A stretch of DNA of 64,000 nucleotides from Sclerotiophoma versabilis. Taxonomy: Eukaryota; Ascomycota; Dothideomycetes; Pleosporales; Didymellaceae. The stretch spans positions 682,001 through 746,000 of the forward strand of contig JAAROD010000058.1 of assembly GCA_012274445.1 (NCBI GenBank), in the 5' to 3' direction. The notes below the pieces were generated by a model. That model was not told the DNA's origin and ran no database searches. It saw only the letters and a program-made list of their open reading frames with translations. Numbering within the stretch: position 1 is the first letter of the stretch; every line of letters begins with the position of its first letter. The translations under genes were made by a program, and so were the position numbers. Below are positions 12,825 through 23,965 of the stretch, in pieces.

Positions 12825-13990
12825 GCTGTTATAGTAGTACCAATAGGGGCAGTCGAGTACAGTCGCCTGTTGAGCACGTGCCTATAGGAATTGGTGGATT
12901 GTGCTGCTTCAACGGCAGATGTAAGGAAAGATGAAGACAGAAAGCAAAGGACTGACAAGATAACTTGGAATGTTGAAGGTAGGCGGCGCGGACTTATTTT
13001 GGCAGTATGTCGTCGCTAGCAAGTTTCACAAAGCGGCTTGTGTTGTGGCTGCAGTATGCTATGATGTCAATCGCCCGTTGGCGCCGGCGAAGCTTGTCTA
13101 CGATGCCCAGAAAGGCTAAAGCGCCCACTTAGAGTCCGATCTCGAGGCACCCAAACCATCACACATCATGCACGCTTGCGTGGTGCATTGACATTCTGAA
13201 GCCGTCTAATAGGTCCAAAAGGAGGCTTTGCGGGATACATTTTGAAAAGCTTTGTTTTGGCAAGCATGCCTCGGTGGCATGGGGCGATTTAAATTGAGCG
13301 CACGTGCCAGCTCATCTCATCTCTTGGAGAACTGGAATTTGCGTGTCAGCCACAGACTCCAGCATGTTCGGTCTAACCATTTTTGCCGGAGCTGGTCCAT
13401 GATAAATGACGTGTGTTCTACATCAAGTCAACTTCTCCCCGAAAACAGAAAAGTGATGTTGAAACAGATTAGGAGGTCTCGGGGAGCTGCGGTGGGGTCA
13501 AAGGGATTCGTGGTTGTTCATGATACGGTATTGGGTGGCTGTGATTTGACAGGGCTGTGCACAGCTCCTCCGGTCAACGCCAAGTTCCCGAGTAAGGGTA
13601 AGGTGTGCCACTGTGACCAGACGTGTCTTGCAAGGGCATCCGCGTGTTCGACGGGCGCAGTGAGGGGGCTCATCAACGCGATTGCCCGGATTCGGGATAG
13701 TAGAGACCACACCCAGCATGGTCGTCTATCTTCGTCTTGCCCTGCACACTTACATCTAAGATCCGAAGTCACACTCGCGTCCTCTGTTGAGATCCTCAAG
13801 TATTCAATCACCAAGAGCGCTGAAGACTACCCCGCAATCCGCCGATATAGCCTGGAGTAAGCATGCAGCCCGGCTTCCGCGCCGGGAATCCTCTCTCCAC
13901 ATGTCGGCTGGAAGATCTCATAAGCGTTGCCCACGACCCAGGGTGCGACACTGATAAGTTGTCGTTAGTACCAAAGATTCCTTCGACGCC
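12825..13990. other. Intergenic: divergent App1-like / GNAT promoters
   Basis: Upstream region shared by the App1-like gene (-) and the GNAT gene (+). A CACGTG palindrome lies at 12875-12880, about 50 bp before the App1-like start. The + open frame 13252-13860 (202 aa) has no recognisable domain and is treated as chance. Confidence 0.5.
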
Positions 13991-14710
13991 ATGTCTGTGC
14001 CATTTGTCCGACCTTACGATCCAGCCCGAGATTTTGAGAATGGTCTTCATGTCGTAAGTAGAGTTCAAACACAGGCTGACAATCTCGCACTCATTGCTCT
14101 CAAGTACTTCGCCACGATCGAGCCCACACTGGACTGGGAGCCCACACGTACAATCGGCTCATACCTCTGGTATAGGGTCTATGTGAGCCTCACTCCCGCT
14201 ACTTGCTTTGTTCTCGACGATGGGAATGGAAGAGCCGTAGGCTATTGCATTGGCACGTCCGACACAACGAAATTTGTGAAGAAATGGCGAAATGAGTTCG
14301 CTCCCAAAGTAGATCCACGGCAAGTTCCAAAACCTGATGCGCAGACTGGGGACCCATTGATGGAAAAGGAGGAAACCAGGAGCTTCAGATACGCAGTTCA
14401 CCACGCTGAGTGCAGTGCTTTACAAGCATGGCCAAAAGAGTTGGAGGACTACCCTGCACATATGCATATCGACATACTGCCTGAATTCCAGAGAAAAGGC
14501 TGGGGGTCAATCCTTGTTAATACATTGTTTGACGCAGTGAAACGCGAGGGTGCAACTGGAATCCATCTGGACATGGTCCGGTGGAACACGACCGGCAGGA
14601 GCTTCTACGAGAAGATTGGTTTCCAACCATGCTCTTTGGTGCTAGATGATGGGAAGAGTGGAGAGACCGGTATAAAAGATGTGGTTCTGACGTTGGTGAA
14701 GACGCTGTGA
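13991..14710 (+). CDS. GNAT-family N-acetyltransferase
   Basis: Acyl-CoA-dependent N-acyltransferase of the GNAT fold; substrate unknown. The acetyl-CoA loop is seen in HIDILPEFQRKGWGSIL (motif A, Q/RxxGxG/A type) followed by NTTGRSFYEKIGF (motif B). The N-terminal part (GSYLWYRVYVSLTPATCFVLDDGNGRAVGYCIGT) is typical of a fungal subfamily. The frame is open throughout (239 aa), but 14054-14104 looks like a 51 nt in-frame intron: donor GTAAGT, branch CTGAC, acceptor AAG. Removing it joins HV to YFATIEPTLDWEP and gives 222 aa, which reads more like relatives. Both versions are possible; I favour the spliced one. Confidence 0.8.
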   Translation: MSVPFVRPYDPARDFENGLHVVSRVQTQADNLALIALKYFATIEPTLDWEPTRTIGSYLWYRVYVSLTPATCFVLDDGNGRAVGYCIGTSDTTKFVKKWRNEFAPKVDPRQVPKPDAQTGDPLMEKEETRSFRYAVHHAECSALQAWPKELEDYPAHMHIDILPEFQRKGWGSILVNTLFDAVKREGATGIHLDMVRWNTTGRSFYEKIGFQPCSLVLDDGKSGETGIKDVVLTLVKTL

Positions 14711-14930
14711 ACGACGGCCTGTATTGCTTAAAAATCGATGATGTTGAAGGCATATAGAAGAGCGATGTCAGGAAAATGATGTCAAAGAACGGTTGCAACA
14801 GTCAGATGTACAGACCAAGCCGATTGCTATCCTGTCCCTGTACCAAACCCTTTTGCGTTCGCTATATATTGAGAAGCATTTTGAAAATAATGGACATATA
14901 CTCCCATGACGATCCTGACTGTAGACAAGT

Positions 14931-16642
14931 CTAATCCCTTTTCATACCAACCTTGCCAATGCCTCTCAATCCCCACGCAAACAACGCCCCTGTGGCACAA
15001 CTCAACGCAAACACATACCAGAACGCGGCACGGTAACCCTCCATTAGTGCAGTTGGGCTCTCCTTGTAAGCAAGCTTGGAGTGCTGGGTGACACTCGCTG
15101 CAATGGCGGCACTGGTGGCAAGGCCAACGCTCTTGCCAATCTGCGCAACGGTATTGAAGACACTTCCCGCGAGCGCCTGGTCTCGTGCTGGAAAAACCGC
15201 GGTGATGACCAGATTCGAAACTGTAAACAGTACATCTGCACCGATGGGATTGAGGAAAACTGCTGGGAAAGCGCAGGCCCAGTACGTCCACTCTGGCTGG
15301 ATGATACACATGAGTAGTGAGCCGATACTAGTCAACATGACACCAATTAGGCAAGCCCAGTCAGCGCGAACTCGGTGCGCAATAAGACCCATGACCACAT
15401 TAGACAGCGCACCACCAATAGGCGTGGGTAGGAACCGCAAGCTCGTCTGGAGGGGTGAAATCTCTTGGACATCCTGAAAGTACAGCGTTTGGAAAGTTTC
15501 CACAGCGTTAAAAGTACCCCAAATGATGAAGACGCCAATACAGATCACGCTAAATATGCGGTTGCGCCAGAGGGAGTTAGGAATTACGGCTGGGCGGTTG
15601 AGTCTCTCCTGTCGTCCCACCCAAAGGATAAAGGATGGAATCAGGGCTACGCCGACAATGAGAGTGGACAGCGTTTCCGGTTCCTTAATCTTTTCGGTCT
15701 GCTTTGAAATAACACTGGAGGTTGTTAGTACTAGGAAGTGCACATTCATGTAGACTTACCTGAAGCAGTAGGACAGAAGCGCTACAGATGCACTTCCAAT
15801 GATGATACCAACCCAGTCGATTTCGTTCTTGATGCGGGACCAAACGCCGTCTTTCTTGTCGCGAACCTTTGGCAGTCCGAACAAGGCTATAGCGAAAACA
15901 GCACTGTTGATTATAGCTGCTATATGAAATGCCCATCGCCACCCAATGGTCTCAGCGAAGACACCACCGAGTACCAGACCAATACTGAAGCCGATTGGTT
16001 GACCTCCGCCCATTGAGGCAAATGCAATGTTCCTGCTTTTGCCTTGTGGGAAGGTACTGGTGATGATGCTCACAGCCGAGGGTAGGCAGAATGAGATGGC
16101 AATTCCAGCAAAGCCACGGAAGACGATAATCTGTGTGCTGGTTTCCGCTAGACCGCAAGCGAGCGTGAAGCCAGATTGGAGGAGGCACCCGATCAGGTAC
16201 ATGGGTCTCGAGCCAACCACATCTGCAATCGAGCCCAGCAGAAGTAGTGTGCAACCACAGGTAAGAGCGTATATTGAGATAGGCCTGGAGATTATCAGTA
16301 CAAGGACTGCGCTTTGGATGACAGTTCGCACCAAATAAGTAGATCAGGTCCCAGTCCCAGCTCTTTTGCAATCGAAGGCAGAGCTACTGCTACGACACCA
16401 CTTAACATCGAGCTGATCATGGTAACACATACTACCGTCAGCAGCACAATTGCCGTGGTTTTCTTGTCAGGCCCCTCCGATGGTTCAACGGATACAGTGT
16501 CTCCCGGTGCAGTGATGGGTTGAACGGCTTCGATCATTGGTGGTGAGTCATGGCTTTTCTGGGGGACGCTGGACGGTTGCGCGATAGGTTGTGAGGCCTC
16601 AGGGTAGCCTTTCAGCTCAATAGATGTTGAAGTCCGCGACAT
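14931..16642 (-). CDS. MFS transporter, DHA2-type drug:H+ antiporter
   Basis: Plasma-membrane exporter of the major facilitator superfamily, probably proton-driven. Exons 16642-16332, 16284-15760, 15714-14931 (introns 47 and 45 nt) give 539 aa. After a hydrophilic Pro/Ser-rich N-terminus the first helix begins TAIVLLTVVCVTMISSML. Motif A is GSIADVVGSRPMYLIG in the loop after helix 2, and a motif C-like Gly-rich helix is GQPIGFSIGLVLGGVFAETIGW. The LLIW-PISIYAL junction restored by splicing is the usual family sequence. It most resembles the Atr1 (aminotriazole resistance) branch of DHA2; the substrate cannot be read from sequence. It is divergent from the UGGT gene, 695 bp away. Confidence 0.9.
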
Positions 16643-17337
16643 CAGGGAGACCGTGGGACATAGGTATCAAAGTAGTTCGAGGAGAGGGTATACAATTGAT
16701 GCAGTCCTTGGTAGTAACAAGAGTACACGGGCGCAGTCGTCCGAGTACCAAGACAAAGTTAGAATGATGCCTAGAAAGAGTCGGTTGAGCCCAGCTGGTG
16801 AGCATAAGATCAACCCTCAGACCGAGTGATTGCAATAGAACTGCTGCGGTATCGGCGCTCTGTTGTTACAACATAATGCCAAGTTCGTAAGCACATGCAC
16901 CGCACCAATCAGGCCGACGAGCGGTAGCGGACGGCGGAAAATTCTGCGATGGGAAACTCTCGGTTTGCGGAGCTCTGGAGGCATTCGAGGTCGCGGTTTC
17001 CTTATCGATACGGACCCTTGCGCATGCAGGGGTCCACTCTAGTCCCATGTTCTGGGACACTCCTCAGTTGAAGCTTTGTGTAGCAATCGTTTTTTAGACC
17101 ACAGTTCGTTTCCCTTTCCAAAATCGAGAGCTCGAGGCTCTGGTTGTTGTATAGCTCTGGTAGTTGTACAGCTTCGAACCGCCACTCCAGTACAGGAACG
17201 TCCCGAAACGGAATGCTACACGTTGCAACTTCTTGATACTCTACGGCTGCTCTTTCAGCTTGTCCTTAGCTACACCTTCCAAAACCTCGTTTGAAGCTGT
17301 AGAAGGCTCTCGCAAAGCTGCATCTTAACTCGACAGG
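16643..17337. other. Divergent promoter region MFS / UGGT
   Basis: No gene seen. A CCAAT box is at 16905-16909 on the + strand, a possible site for the fungal HAP/CBC complex. No clear unfolded-protein-response element was found for the UGGT gene. Confidence 0.5.
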
Positions 17338-20300
17338 ATGCGTACTTCAACCTCTTTGCTAGGTGCGAGGACGCTCCTCGTGTTGAGCGCTTTCAGTCGA
17401 ACTGGCGCTCTGGCAGATTCGAACATCAATGTTGCCCTCCAAGCTTCATTCGATCCGGCGCCTTACTTGGTGGAGCTCTTGTAAGCCAGCTGTAACGTCA
17501 TTGCCCTCATCCTACTGACAGCCTCAAGAGAGACAGCCGCGGAAGAGAACGCGACCGCATACTTTCCCCTCCTCGACCGTATATCAGAAGGCTGGCTAGA
17601 CGAGCTAGACACGGAAAAGCAACTGTACGACAAATTTGTCGAAATCTTACAGAGCGATGGCCATATTACCGACCCCGAGACACTCGCCTCGTTCAACCTC
17701 GCACTTTCAGTACGGTCGGCGGCGCCGCGGATAGAAGCACACTATCAATTTTATAAGACATCGGTTGAGCCTTCTCTCGAATCAGAGCAGGGGAAGAACT
17801 GCCAGTTGTGGGTCTCTCTGAACGGCCAACAATATTGCACACCACACGTAGAAGACGGCGAGCCAGCAGGCAATATCAGGAACGAGCGTACAAATGAGCT
17901 TCCATTCGATCGTATCTTTGGTAATAGCTCAGCATTGCCTACGATCGTATACGCCGATATTACCGCCCCGCGATTTAAGAAATTCCATAAGACTGTGAGC
18001 AAGACCGCAAGAGAAGGAAAGACATCTTATCGCGTCAGGCACAAGCCCTCTCTAAAGGCACCTAAGACACCACTGGTCGTCAACGGCTATGGTGTCGCGC
18101 TACAACTAAAGAGGACCGACTATATAGTCATTGATGACAGGCAGGCCGCACAGAGCGACAAGGATGTAGATCAGAAGCCGCTTGGTACTGAACTTAATGA
18201 AGAGGCTGCGGATCTGAAGCCGCTGGCTAAGGATGATGTACCTGACTTGGCTGAAAAGGCTGCGAGCTTTGTACTGCAAAGTGACCAGCCGATGGACACG
18301 CTTTTGAAGTTGGTCCGTGATTTCCCAAAGTATACGTCGACTATTGCTGCGACCAATGCAACTTCGGACTTCCTTACCGAGCACTACAACAACCGTGAGC
18401 TTCTACTGCCTACAGGATACAACGTCATCTGGATCAACGGTGTGCAGATTCCTGCGAGAGATGTAAATCCTTATGCGCTTCTCGCACATCTGCGCCGCGA
18501 GAGGAAGCTGATCAACGGCATCAGAAGCCAGGGATTGTCCGGTCCAGACATCATTTCTCTTCTATCACACTCTGCTGTCGCACAGGGTCAAACAGGGGAT
18601 GAGCCTCAGAGATATGATTTCAGAGACGAAGCTGAAGGAGGCAAAGTTATTGTCTGGGTGAATGACATCGAAAAGGACTCAAGGTATCAGAGTTGGCCCT
18701 CTGAACTTCGAGCTCTGTTGCAAAGAACCTACCCTGGCCAACTACCCAATGTCCGTCGCGACATCCATAACGCAATCTTGCCCGTTGATTTCACTGATCC
18801 TGATCATGTCTCCAACGTGATCGAGACGGTGGTTGGTCTTGTCAGGCGCGGTATCCCGTTACGATGGGGTCTTGTACCGCAGACACCGACCCCTAGTGCC
18901 GAGGAGCAAGCAAAGGTTGTATACTACCTGCAACACACGTACGGTCTGTCTTCAGTTACGAAATACCTGTTGAGTGCGATGGAGACAAAGAAGCTTGCGA
19001 CACCAGACAGGGCTAGCTTCGAGACGGCGGTCAAGGCTGGTACAATGCGCAAGGACCGTGAAGAAATGAAATTTGAGGACATCTTGACGTCCGAAACTCT
19101 TGGTGAGCGCGTGGGTAAAGCCAAGCGTTACTTGGACCGCCTCGCAATAAATGGTCCAAATGGTCCAGCAATTGTAAACGGTGTGCCGGTTGCTCAAGGT
19201 GAGAATTGGCTGTCAGAACTCAGCCAACGAATCAGTGTGGATCTTCGTCAAATCCAGAAAGCCGTGTTTGAGGGCGATCTCAAAGAGGGCAGCTGGATAC
19301 CACAACAGTTCCTGCTCCAGGCTGCAGCCATGCGCAACCCGCTCATCATCCCGGAGAACGAGAAGGAGATCAAGCTCGTCAACATGGCTGAGTTTGAGGA
19401 AAAGTATGGCGAGATCTTTGCAGAGTACCCTCGTATTGAAGCTGCAGAGTCCGCAAGCAAGAGTGAATGGTCACACCTCACAGTATTTGGTGATTTCGAC
19501 ACCGAGTCTGGCCTGACTCTGCTCAAGTCCGTGGCACAGTACCGCCAGGCCAACCCGAATGTTGAGATTGTCATAGTACAAAATTCGGATGCAGTTCATT
19601 CGGGCATGTCTGAGGAGCTTTTAGACGCGTACATCAAGGCCAAGCGCCAGCTCGACAGTGGCAAGCTTCTGGAGCTCCTGGACCAGGACTTTGCCAAGTT
19701 CCCAACGCCCTCTAGGTCTACACGCCTGCGCAAATCCGCCGAGCCTCTGTTCGATGAACTAGAGCTGAGACCTGGTCAGCTCGCTGTCCTTATCAACGGA
19801 CGCTTTGTAGGACCCATTCCTGAGGACAAAGTCTTTTCCAGTGACGACATCGAAACGCTTGTATCCTACGAGATGAACAAACGCATTGAGCCCCTGAGTA
19901 AAGCACTTGAGGATCTGCAGCTGGCGTCGAAGATCGCAACGCCATTCGACGCAGCCAAAATACAGTCTCTCGTAGCTCTTTCGACTGTCTCCGATGTCCC
20001 CGAGGGTATCTTCGAGACAGCATCGACTTTGAGGACGAGCGCATTCAGCAACTGGAATGCTGATCACACTGCTATCGTCAAAGGAATCAAAGAGAACGCA
20101 ATCTTTCAAATCGTCGCATCTATCGACCCTGCAACCGAGCAAGCGCAGAAATGGATTCCAATCCTAAACACGTTGAGCGAGATGGATGGCACCTATCTTC
20201 AGCTTTTCCTGAACCCGAAGCAGATGTTACAGGAGCTACCCGTCAAGCAGTTTTATAGATACTTGCTCGGTTCCAAACCAAGGTTCAACGCAGATGGTTC

Positions 20301-21897
20301 AGTCGATAACTTCAAGGCTCACTTCAAGGGCATCCCCAAGAAGGCCCTCCTGAATCTAGGTATGGATGTCCCGCCATCCTGGCTCGTTGCTCCAGAAGAG
20401 TCCATTCACGATCTCGACAACATCAAGCTCAGTTCATTACCTGTCGGTACCGATGTTGACGCAGTCTATGGATTGGAAAGCATCCTCATCGAAGGTCATT
20501 CTCGTGATACCACTAACGGCGGTCAACCGCCTCGCGGCGCGGAGGTTGTGCTTTCAACCGAAAGGGATCCACACTTCGCAGATACCATCATCATGGCCAA
20601 TCTCGGTTACTTCCAGTTCAAGGCGAACCCTGGCTTCTACAGTATCCATCTGAAAAAGGGCAAATCCCAGGAGATCTTCTCCCTCGACAGCGCTGGAGCC
20701 AAAGGCTGGGCCGGTCAGCCCAATGATGAGTCAAACGAGCTGGTACTCATGAGCTTCCAGGGCACAACGCTGTTCCCTCGATTGTCTCGCAAGCCAGGGA
20801 AAGAAGAAACCGACATTCTCGCAGATGAAGATTCAGTCGTTGCTGAGCTCGCGACCAAGGGCACTGAGAAGGTGAACAAGCTGTTGGGCAAGATTGGGCT
20901 CAACTTCAACACCGAGAAAGTCTTCAAGAAGGGGGCTGAGCTCCTGGCTGGCACCAAATCTGCAAAGACACAGGCGGATATCAACATTTTCTCTGTTGCC
21001 TCTGGCCACCTGTACGAACGCATGCTGAACATCATGATGCTCTCTGTTATGAAGCACACTAAGCATACGGTCAAGTTCTGGTTCATCGAACAATTCCTCT
21101 CGCCTTCGTTCAAGCACTTCTTGCCACACATGGCTGCCGAGTATGGGTTCGAGTATGAGCTCGTAACATACAGATGGCCACACTGGCTGCGCCAGCAGTC
21201 GGAGAAGCAGCGCGAGATCTGGGGGTACAAGATACTCTTTCTCGACGTACTCTTCCCTCTCGACCTCGACAAGGTCATCTTTGTCGACGCGGACCAGATT
21301 GTGCGTACAGACATGTACGAGCTCGTTAGCCATGACCTGCAGGGAGCGCCGTATGGCTTTACACCCATGGGCGACTCGCGCACAGAGATGGAAGGCTTCC
21401 GGTTCTGGAAGACGGGGTACTGGGCCAACTTCCTCCGCGGCAAGCCGTACCACATTTCCGCCTTGTATGTCGTCGACCTGAACCGCTTCCGCAAACTCGC
21501 TGCTGGCGACCGGCTGCGTCAACAATACCACAGCCTCTCTGCCGACCCCAACAGTCTCAGCAACCTGGATCAAGATTTGCCAAACAACATGCAGTTCAAT
21601 CTACCCATCCACTCTCTACCGCAGGAGTGGCTGTGGTGCGAGACGTGGTGTGCCGACGAGGACCTGGCTGCGGCTAAGACGATCGACTTGTGCAACAACC
21701 CACAGACGAAAGAGCCGAAGTTGGATCGTGCGCGACGACAGATTCCTGAGTGGACGGTGTATGACGATGAGATTGCGGCGCTGGCCAGGCGTATTAGGGG
21801 GGAGAAGGAGCAGCAAGAGGTTGTCGATGTGCAAGCTGAAGAGCAGGTGAGGGAGAAGAAGGAGAAGGATGAGGAGAGGAAGAGGGATGAGCTATAG
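17338..21897 (+). CDS. UDP-glucose:glycoprotein glucosyltransferase (UGGT)
   Basis: ER-lumen folding sensor that re-glucosylates N-glycans of misfolded glycoproteins so they rebind calnexin. Exons 17338-17480 and 17529-21897 (intron 48 nt) give 1503 aa, the normal family length. The signal peptide is about residues 1-26 (MRTSTSLLGARTLLVLSAF to GALA). Splicing to the AAG acceptor at 17526-17528 restores the family sequence ELLETAAEENATAYFP; an upstream CAG (17519-17521) would give a less typical junction. Tandem thioredoxin-like modules follow, then a beta-rich region, then the GT24 domain from about residue 1199 (INIFSVASGHLYERMLNIMM) with the DAD metal motif VDADQIVR (D1301, D1303), and NLDQDLPN / LPQEWLWCETWC. 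The last four residues are RDEL, an HDEL/KDEL-type retrieval signal after a charged coiled tail. Confidence 0.96.
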
Positions 21898-22376
21898 GCG
21901 GGGTTGTCTTTGTAAGAGAGGTGCATGCAAAGAAGGCGTTTTGTGGGTTGTAGAGTTGTTTGTGCTGATCTTCGCGAGAGTACATATATGCTCATAGAAA
22001 AGTGACGCGTAGATGCGATACCAAGCAGCGACGTCCTCGATTCCAATTGTATACAGAGCAATCTTAATCAGCCCAGGTAAAGCTTTCTTGCGTGTAGTAT
22101 GCTCTAGCCAGAGCCCGCAAGTAAGCGTTTGTGTTGATATAACACAGGCTTCTGAGCTCCTAGGAGGTGTTGAGTATTGTACATGTATGTGTCATTGGAG
22201 ACGGATGTCGGCGTCGAGCTAAACTACCGAAAAAAAGAGAGAAAGAAAGAAAGAAAGAAAGAAAGAAAAAGAAAAGAAAAAAAACGCCGTTTTTTCCCCA
22301 AGGTATTTGCGCAGTTCGAGCGTAAAGGAACAAGAAAGGGACTATCAGGCCATGCCAAAGCGGCGCTCACTTCCAC
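21898..22376. other. Intergenic between convergent UGGT and NASP genes
   Basis: 3' region of both genes; contains the GAAA microsatellite listed separately. No gene seen. Confidence 0.6.
22229..22284 (+). repeat. (GAAA)n purine microsatellite
   Basis: About 56 bp made of A runs and GAAA units, all purine on the + strand, directly followed by GCCG and a T run (TTTTTT), so an A/T-rich hairpin is possible. It lies between two convergent genes. Confidence 0.95.
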
Positions 22377-23741
22377 TCATATTGACTCTTCCGTCTTGCT
22401 CCTCTTCCCATTCGCCGCGTCGTCTTCGACCCCGAGCTTCCTCTTCCCGGTCCCCGATGCCTCAGCGGCCGGTTTCGGTGCAACGGGTGCGGGCTTTGCC
22501 TTCTTCCTGACTACCTGGCTCACGTCATTCGCTTTCGCGGTCGCCTCCTTGAGCATCTCCTGCTGCTTCGCCTTGTCGGCACCAAGCAGACTGCCGAACA
22601 GGCCTTGTACGACGGACTGGTCGATGGTGTCGTAGTCCTGCTTGGTGGGGTCGAGTTTGAGGTCCTTCAACCGGCCCTGCAGCTCCTCCAACATGGCCTT
22701 TTTGTCTTCGATGACGGCATTCTTCTCCTTCTTCTGCGCGTCGGTGAGAGTGCCAGCGGTGAGGGCAGCCTCCTCTTTCTTCAACCGTGTCTGTAGCGAC
22801 TGGATGGCGAGGTCGGTGTGTTTGGCCGCCTCGTTCCTCAGCTCCCAGTTGACGCCGTCTTTGTCGTCCTCGGCGTGTTTCCCGGGCTCGGCTTCTTGCT
22901 GCCTCTCGGCGCCTGCCTGGTCCTCTCTGATCTTGCTCACGGATGCAAACTCCAGGGCGAGGGAGAGCGAGTAGTGCGACTCGGTGACGTTCTCGTGCTC
23001 GAAGGGGTTGAGCTCTTCTTGCAGGGCGAGCGAGGAGCGGGCGTCGGCAACGGCGTCGTGGAAGCGCTCGTTTTCCAGTGAGATGTCGACGAGGAAGCCA
23101 TGGCAGTCTGCGAGCTTCTCCTTGATGGCGCGCTCGGGCGGTGAGGGGGTTGCGGCTGCTGTGGTGGAAGCAGATTGAGCGTCGAGTTGCTTCTGGTAGA
23201 GCACGCGGGCAAGCTCGAAGATCTCGTAGGCGTTGCCAAATTCGTCCTCGTCCTCTTCTTCCTGGCCGTCGTCGGAGTCGTCGGAGTCGTCGGAGTCGGA
23301 GTCGTCCCAGTTCTCGTCGCCGGTGAGCTGGAAGTAGGCAGAGGCAGGCTTCGGCGCGGCAGTCTCTGGCGTAGGCGCAGCGTGCGAGCGGGCGGCGGCG
23401 GGGCTCGATGGGCCGGCCTTGGCGTCCTTTTTGGCCTTTGTCTTCTTCTTCTGGTCTTCCTGGGCGGCCTTGTTGCCCAGGACGTCGCTCTTGGCGACGG
23501 CGACCTTGTACAGGGCGCGGCCGTAGTAGAAGAGCAGCTCGGCGTTGGCGGGGGCCATCTCGCCGTTGAGCTCGGCCTGGATCTCGACGGCGTCGGCGTA
23601 GTGGTCGGCGGCGGCGGCGAAGTTCTTCAGCGAGTACTGCAGCGCGGCGGCCTGCGTGAGCTCGTCGAGCTTCTCCCTCGTCTTGGGCAGCTCCTCGCGC
23701 GCGGCGGCTGTCGGCGGCGGCTCGTTGGTGGGCGCGGCCAT
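22377..23741 (-). CDS. NASP/Hif1/Sim3-type histone chaperone (SHNi-TPR)
   Basis: Nuclear chaperone that binds histone H3-H4 and escorts it to chromatin assembly. Single exon, 454 aa. N-terminal TPR: LTQAAALQYSLKNFAAAADHYADAVEIQAELNGE, with the following helix AELLFYYGRALYKVA. An acidic stretch interrupts the TPR array (DSDDSDDSDDGQEEEDEDEFG, about residues 150-170), as is usual for the family. The array resumes with NAYEIFELARVLYQKQL, LADCHGFLVDISLENERFHDAVADARSSL and HYSLSLALEF. A coiled stretch and a C-terminal basic motif (GKRKLG...NGKRSK) like a nuclear localisation signal follow. It shares a 224 bp promoter with the DNA polymerase epsilon B subunit gene. Confidence 0.88.
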   Translation of the reverse strand: MAAPTNEPPPTAAAREELPKTREKLDELTQAAALQYSLKNFAAAADHYADAVEIQAELNGEMAPANAELLFYYGRALYKVAVAKSDVLGNKAAQEDQKKKTKAKKDAKAGPSSPAAARSHAAPTPETAAPKPASAYFQLTGDENWDDSDSDDSDDSDDGQEEEDEDEFGNAYEIFELARVLYQKQLDAQSASTTAAATPSPPERAIKEKLADCHGFLVDISLENERFHDAVADARSSLALQEELNPFEHENVTESHYSLSLALEFASVSKIREDQAGAERQQEAEPGKHAEDDKDGVNWELRNEAAKHTDLAIQSLQTRLKKEEAALTAGTLTDAQKKEKNAVIEDKKAMLEELQGRLKDLKLDPTKQDYDTIDQSVVQGLFGSLLGADKAKQQEMLKEATAKANDVSQVVRKKAKPAPVAPKPAAEASGTGKRKLGVEDDAANGKRSKTEESI

Positions 23742-23965
23742 GGCGTAGGGCGGCGGCGTGGAGGGGAATGCGGCGGCAAGCTGGTGGGCTGCTGGCGGGG
23801 GGTGGACTGCTGGCGGGGGGTGGACGAGCTGGGGGAAACTTCTTTGGCGGGCGCGCTAGTGTCGCGTGAGACGCGTCGCGTTGGCGCGTCGACGACTTCC
23901 ATTACGCCCCGCTACGCCCCGACGACGTGCTCGACCCGCAGCGTGCAGACAGCCGCCATCACGAC
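23742..23965. promoter_or_regulatory. Bidirectional promoter with MCB-like sites
   Basis: The 224 bp between the NASP and Dpb2 start codons hold ACGCGT at 23871-23876 and overlapping or adjacent TCGCGT at 23862-23867 and 23876-23881, plus GCGCGT at 23884-23889. ACGCGT is the MluI cell-cycle box bound by MBF (Mbp1-Swi6) at G1/S in fungi. The nearest site is about 85-100 bp from the Dpb2 start and about 120-140 bp from the NASP start. S-phase co-expression is inference. Confidence 0.6.
23789..23824. repeat. Perfect 18 bp tandem duplication
   Basis: CTGCTGGCGGGGGGTGGA occurs twice head to tail (23789-23806, 23807-23824) in the NASP 5' leader, within the shared promoter. Confidence 0.95.

Noticed and set aside
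13252..13860. 202-aa open frame on the + strand
   Set aside because: No domain, Cys/Ser/Arg-rich random composition, overlaps minus-strand frames of similar quality, and no splice or promoter context.
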